A stretch of DNA of 62,344 nt from an uncultured Caryophanales bacterium (lineage in GTDB: Bacteria; Bacillota_I; Bacilli_A; RFN20; CAG-826), in the NCBI GenBank assembly GCA_937902735.1, contig CALELS010000018.1, forward strand, positions 1 to 62,344. Reading direction: 5' to 3'. Position 1 is the stretch's first letter. The number at the start of each line of letters is the position of its first letter. The notes below the pieces were generated by a model. That model ran no database searches. It was not told the DNA's origin and saw nothing but the letters and a program-made list of their open reading frames with translations. Below are positions 58,905-62,344 of the stretch, one piece after another. The position numbers were made by a program, and so were the translations under genes.

Positions 58905-61900
58905 ATGAACCCTTTAGTAGAGGAAATGAAAAGATATTTTGGTTCAGGACAAATGAGTGAAGAAGAATTTATAGCTCACTATGGCACCCCGCATCAAGGT
59001 TCTATCCCCCATTCGGGTCGTTTCCCTTGGGGTTCTGGTGAAGATCCTTATCAAGGTGAAGAAAACTCTTTTACTTTTATGGATAAAGTTAATTCTTTAA
59101 AAAGTAAAGGATGGAAAGAAACACCAGAAAATATTAAAAAAGAATTTGGTCTATCTACAAAAGAATATCGTATGGAAAAGTCTATTGCTTTAGATGATAT
59201 TCGTATGTATAATGTAGCTAGAGCTAAAAGATTACATGCTAGTGGACATGGTTATACTGATATTCGGTAGAAGAATGGGTGTTAGAGAATCTACAGTAAG
59301 AAGTTGGCTTGATCAAGAATCAGAATCAAGAATGAAACAAGCCAGAAATACCGCAGATTTTCTTAAAAAGGAAGTAAACGAAAAAAAAATGATAGATGTA
59401 GGTGTCAATGTTGAAAGAGAATTAAATATATCTAGAGAAAAACTTGACACAGCTTTATATTTATTAAAAAGAGAAGGGTATCATGTATATTCTGGAAGAA
59501 CTCCACAACCAACAAATAAAAATAAAATGACAACTATAAAAGCTTTAACTGTACCAGAAAAAGAACATAAAGATATTTATAAATATGATGAAATTAAAAC
59601 TATTACTGATTATATTTCTAGAGATGGTGGACAAACTTATGAAAAGAAATTTACATATCCTACTAGTTTAGATTCAAAAAGATTAAAAATAAGATATGAT
59701 GAAGATCGGAGGAACATTGAAAGATGGTATTGTTGAACTTCGTAGAAATGTACCAGATTTATCTTTAGGCGATTCAAGATATGCTCAAGTTCGTATATTA
59801 GTCGATGGTACTCATTATATTAAAGGAATGGCTGTTTATGCAGATCACATGCCTGATGGCGTAGATGTTATATTTAATACTAATAAAACTAGAGAAAAAT
59901 GTCCTAATAAGACAGATGTATTAAAACCTATAAAAAAAGATCCTGATAATCCTTTCGGATCAGCTATAAAGGATGCAGATCAAGGTGGACAATATTGGTA
60001 TGATTCAAAAACAGGACAACGTATTAGTGGTGCAGATAAAAATCCAAATAAAAAATTAGGTTTAATAAATAAAAGAGCAGATGAAGGTGATTGGTCTGAT
60101 TGGAAAGATGCACTTCCTTCTCAATTTTTATCAAAGCAGTCAACTGCTATGGCTAAAAAACAATTAGATTTAGCTAAGGCTACTAAAGCTGCTGAATTTG
60201 AAGAAATTAAATCATTGACAAATCCAACAATTAAAAAATATTATTTAGAAGATTTCGCTTCAAAATGTGATGGAGCCGCTGTTGATTTAAAAGCTGCAGC
60301 TTTACCTGGACAAAAATATCATGTTATTGTACCGGTTAACAGTTTATCTGATACAGAAATATATGCTCCACAATATAGAGCAGGTACTAAATTAGCCCTT
60401 GTTAGATATCCTCATGGTGGTACTTTTGAAATTCCTATATTAACAGTAACTGATAAAAATATAACTGCTAAAAAAATAATAGGTACTAATAGTAATGATG
60501 CTGTATGCATAAATAAAAAAGTAGCAGATAGATTATCTGGTGCTGATTTTGATGGTGATACTGTTATGTGTATTCCGACCCATGATAGGATGGGCAGAGT
60601 CAAAGTTGCTAGCCAACCAGAATTAAAAGGACTTAAAGGATTTGATCCAAAAATGGAATATGCTAGTGAGGCTAGAACAGATTCTAAAGGTAATACTACA
60701 TATTATAGAGCTGGTCATAAAGTAGATATTATGCAACGAACTGATTTTGAAATGGGAAAAATATCGAATCTTATTACTGATATGACTTTAGCGGGAGCAC
60801 CAAATGACCAAATAGCCCGTGCAGTTAGACATTCTATGGTAGTTATAGATGCGGAAAAACATAAATTAGATTATAAACAGAGTTTTCAGGATAATGGTAT
60901 AGCTGATTTACAAAAACAATGGCAATTAAAATATGATAAAAATGGTAATCCTAAATATGGAGGAGCTACTACCATTGTTTCAAAAGCAAAAGGACCAGTA
61001 ACAATACCAAAAAGGAAGGGGGAACCTAGAATAAATGACCCCTCTAAATCCTGGTATGACCCTAGTAGACCAAAAGGATCGCTCATATATTTTACTGCTC
61101 CAGACAAAGAATTATATTATGCTGATAGTAAGTATAACAAAAAGACTGGAGAGAAAACGGTTATTACTATTAATAATAAAAAAATAACATATAATATGAA
61201 CAACCCGGGGGATAGAGAAAAATATGAACCCATTATGAAAAAAGATCCTAAAACAGGAACCGTATATTTTACAAATAAGGATGGGTCCCTACATTATAAA
61301 ACCAGGACCCGTACAATGGATGTAAAGAGGATGACCTTATATGACGATGCTAATGACCTAGTATCAACTATGAGACACCCTATGGAGTTACTATATGCAG
61401 ACTATGCTAATAGTATGAAGGCCATGGCTAATCAAGCTAGAATCGAAAAAATAAATACTCCTAATCTTAAGTATAATCCTACAGCTAAAAAAATATATGC
61501 TAAAGAAGTTTCTTCTCTAGAATCAAAGCTAAATAATGCAGAATTAAATAGTATTAGGGAAAGAACAGCTACCCGTTTAGCAGCAGCCGAGATAAGACGT
61601 CGTAAGGAGGCAGACCCAGATTTAAAGGGGGAGGATTTAAGGAAAGTTTCACAACGTGAAATGACTAAAAGAAGACAAGAAGTGGGTTCAGTATCTAGAA
61701 GAAATAGAAATTTTGATATTACAGACAGAGAATGGGAAGCTATACAAGCTGGAGCTATTACAGAAAATAAATTAAGGAAGATTCTTAGAAATTCAGATCC
61801 TGATAAATTAAGACAAAGAGCAATGCCTAAACAATCAAAAGGTTTAACAACAGCTCAAGTTGCAAGAATTCGTGCTTTAAGTAATTCAAACTTTACATTA

Positions 61901-61969
61901 AGTCAAATAGCTGAAAAGATGAATCTTTCAACTTCAACAATTTCTAAGTATTTGAAAGGAGTGAAATGA
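58905..61969 (+). CDS. Two-barrel DFDGD RNA polymerase, needs two CGG +1 shifts
   Basis: About 1020 residues when joined. Opening motif FIAHYGTPHQGSIPHSGRFP. Straight reading stops at 59270. CGG in frame at 59265-59267: +1 gives ...YTDI-GRRMGVRESTVRSWL, a complete helix-turn-helix. CGG in frame at 59707-59709: +1 gives ...YDED-GGTLKDGIVELRRN. The catalytic loop SGADFDGDTVMCIP (about residues 547-551 for DFDGD) and LALVRYPHGGTFEIPILTVT match the YonO-like/crAss-type double-psi-barrel polymerases. The C-terminus ends in another helix-turn-helix (LSQIAEKMNLSTSTISKYLK). It would transcribe phage genes independently of host polymerase. Confidence 0.8.
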
Positions 61970-61971
61970 TT

Positions 61972-62241
61972 ATGAATGAATTTGAACAATTAAACAATCT
62001 TCAATCTAAACGAAAACGTGTTACAACAATTGACAATCCTTTTGATCCTTTCAAAGACTTTGTTTCTTGGTTTCTATTTGATACAGAAAAAGGTTACTTT
62101 ACTTGTTCAAAGTTAGCAAGAATTGCAAATACAACAAATCATATGACAGAAAAAGAACAAGAAGAAGCAATTGAGTATGCAATGAATAGATTGGTTGAAT
62201 TAGATCCTTTGGATGTTTATGTAATTGTTGAAGAAAAATAA
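61972..62241 (+). CDS. Conserved phage protein
   Basis: 89 residues from 61972 (ATG 61966 also possible) after GAAAGGAG. TIDNPFDPFKDFVSWFLFDT, YFTCSKLARIANTTNHMTEK and LDPLDVYVIV form a pattern I know from proteins at the terminase-proximal end of gut phage genomes. Function unknown. Confidence 0.55.
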   Translation: MNEFEQLNNLQSKRKRVTTIDNPFDPFKDFVSWFLFDTEKGYFTCSKLARIANTTNHMTEKEQEEAIEYAMNRLVELDPLDVYVIVEEK

Positions 62242-62308
62242 TAAATAAATGAAAACAAAAAAGAATAATAAATAAAAATGAATGCCGTAACTACTTTTAA
62301 AAGGGATA

Positions 62309-62339
62309 GAGGGGGGTATAGAAAAAACATACCCCCTCC
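62309..62339. terminator. GC-rich hairpin at the right contig end
   Basis: GAGGGGGGTAT (62309-62319) pairs with ATACCCCCTC (62329-62338), allowing for one extra G, with a nine-base loop. No T-run follows within the contig. Either the terminator of the last gene or part of the DNA terminus. Confidence 0.55.
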
Positions 62340-62344
62340 GTCAT

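Noticed and set aside
1077..59709. Random sequencing or assembly errors as the cause of all frame breaks
   Set aside because: Eight of the breaks are the same event, C before an in-frame GGN codon, while other sequence contexts, including long A/T runs that are more error-prone, are almost free of breaks. Read checking is still required.
1..62344. Stop-codon reassignment (TGA or TAG as sense)
   Set aside because: Many genes end properly in TGA, TAG and TAA, and Trp is TGG throughout. The only in-frame TAG pair with open frame on both sides (33781, 33793) is explained better by two indels.

Overview
The window is one 62.3-kb contig of a tailed double-stranded DNA phage with a long-tailed (siphovirus-type) virion. 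Every gene I can support lies on the + strand. Base composition is very AT-rich. Nearly every start has a strong AAAGGAGG-type ribosome site, and host-like genes such as spoVS are present, so the host is probably a low-GC Bacillota (Bacilli/Clostridia-like, plausibly an uncultured gut lineage). TGA and TAG are ordinary stops. The first 38 bases are an Illumina sequencing adapter. It may mark a physical end of the virion DNA, just upstream of the packaging genes.

Layout. 0.04-0.35 kb: noncoding terminus with a long RNA-like hairpin. 0.35-9.7 kb: packaging and head genes (candidate small terminase, HNH nuclease, large terminase, three proteins sharing a W-Q-Y-Q...LGMKWG head motif, portal, a protease-scaffold-capsid fusion, head-tail joining proteins). 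9.7-34.7 kb: tail genes (major tail protein, chaperones, a 2433-residue tape measure with internal repeats, LysM/Fn3 tail protein, hub, fibres), with a holin pair embedded. 34.8-35.9 kb: small acidic proteins and a C39-type endolysin. 36.1-44.0 kb: many small membrane proteins and three paralogues of one membrane family, in short units separated by terminators and recurrent TTCGCG promoters. 44.0-56.8 kb: replication and nucleic-acid genes (a helicase/primase/family-B polymerase fusion, SSB-like protein, SF2 helicase, sigma factor, HAD proteins, zinc-finger proteins, SpoVS). 56.8-57.2 kb: repeat-rich control region with four palindromic operators. 57.2-62.2 kb: XRE regulator, two PD-(D/E)XK nucleases and a two-barrel DFDGD RNA polymerase.

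The main discovery is a genome-wide recoding pattern. I found only eleven CGG triplets in frame in the window's genes. None needs to be read as arginine. At eight of them a shift to the +1 frame at the CGG (so that GGN, glycine, is read) restores one long continuous protein or a recognisable family C-terminus; the other three lie within the last few codons of a gene and tolerate the same shift. Affected genes include the RNA polymerase (two sites), the SF2 helicase, the HNH nuclease, a holin-linked protein and a 118-residue protein (two sites). This fits a host in which CGG is unassigned (no tRNA-Arg with CCG anticodon) and CGGN acts as a +1 frameshift or quadruplet glycine signal.

A second candidate system is transcriptional. 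The phage encodes its own sigma-70-family factor and its own DFDGD RNA polymerase, and carries eight copies of one promoter-like motif: TTCGCG, exactly 14 bases, then a TATAAT-like box.
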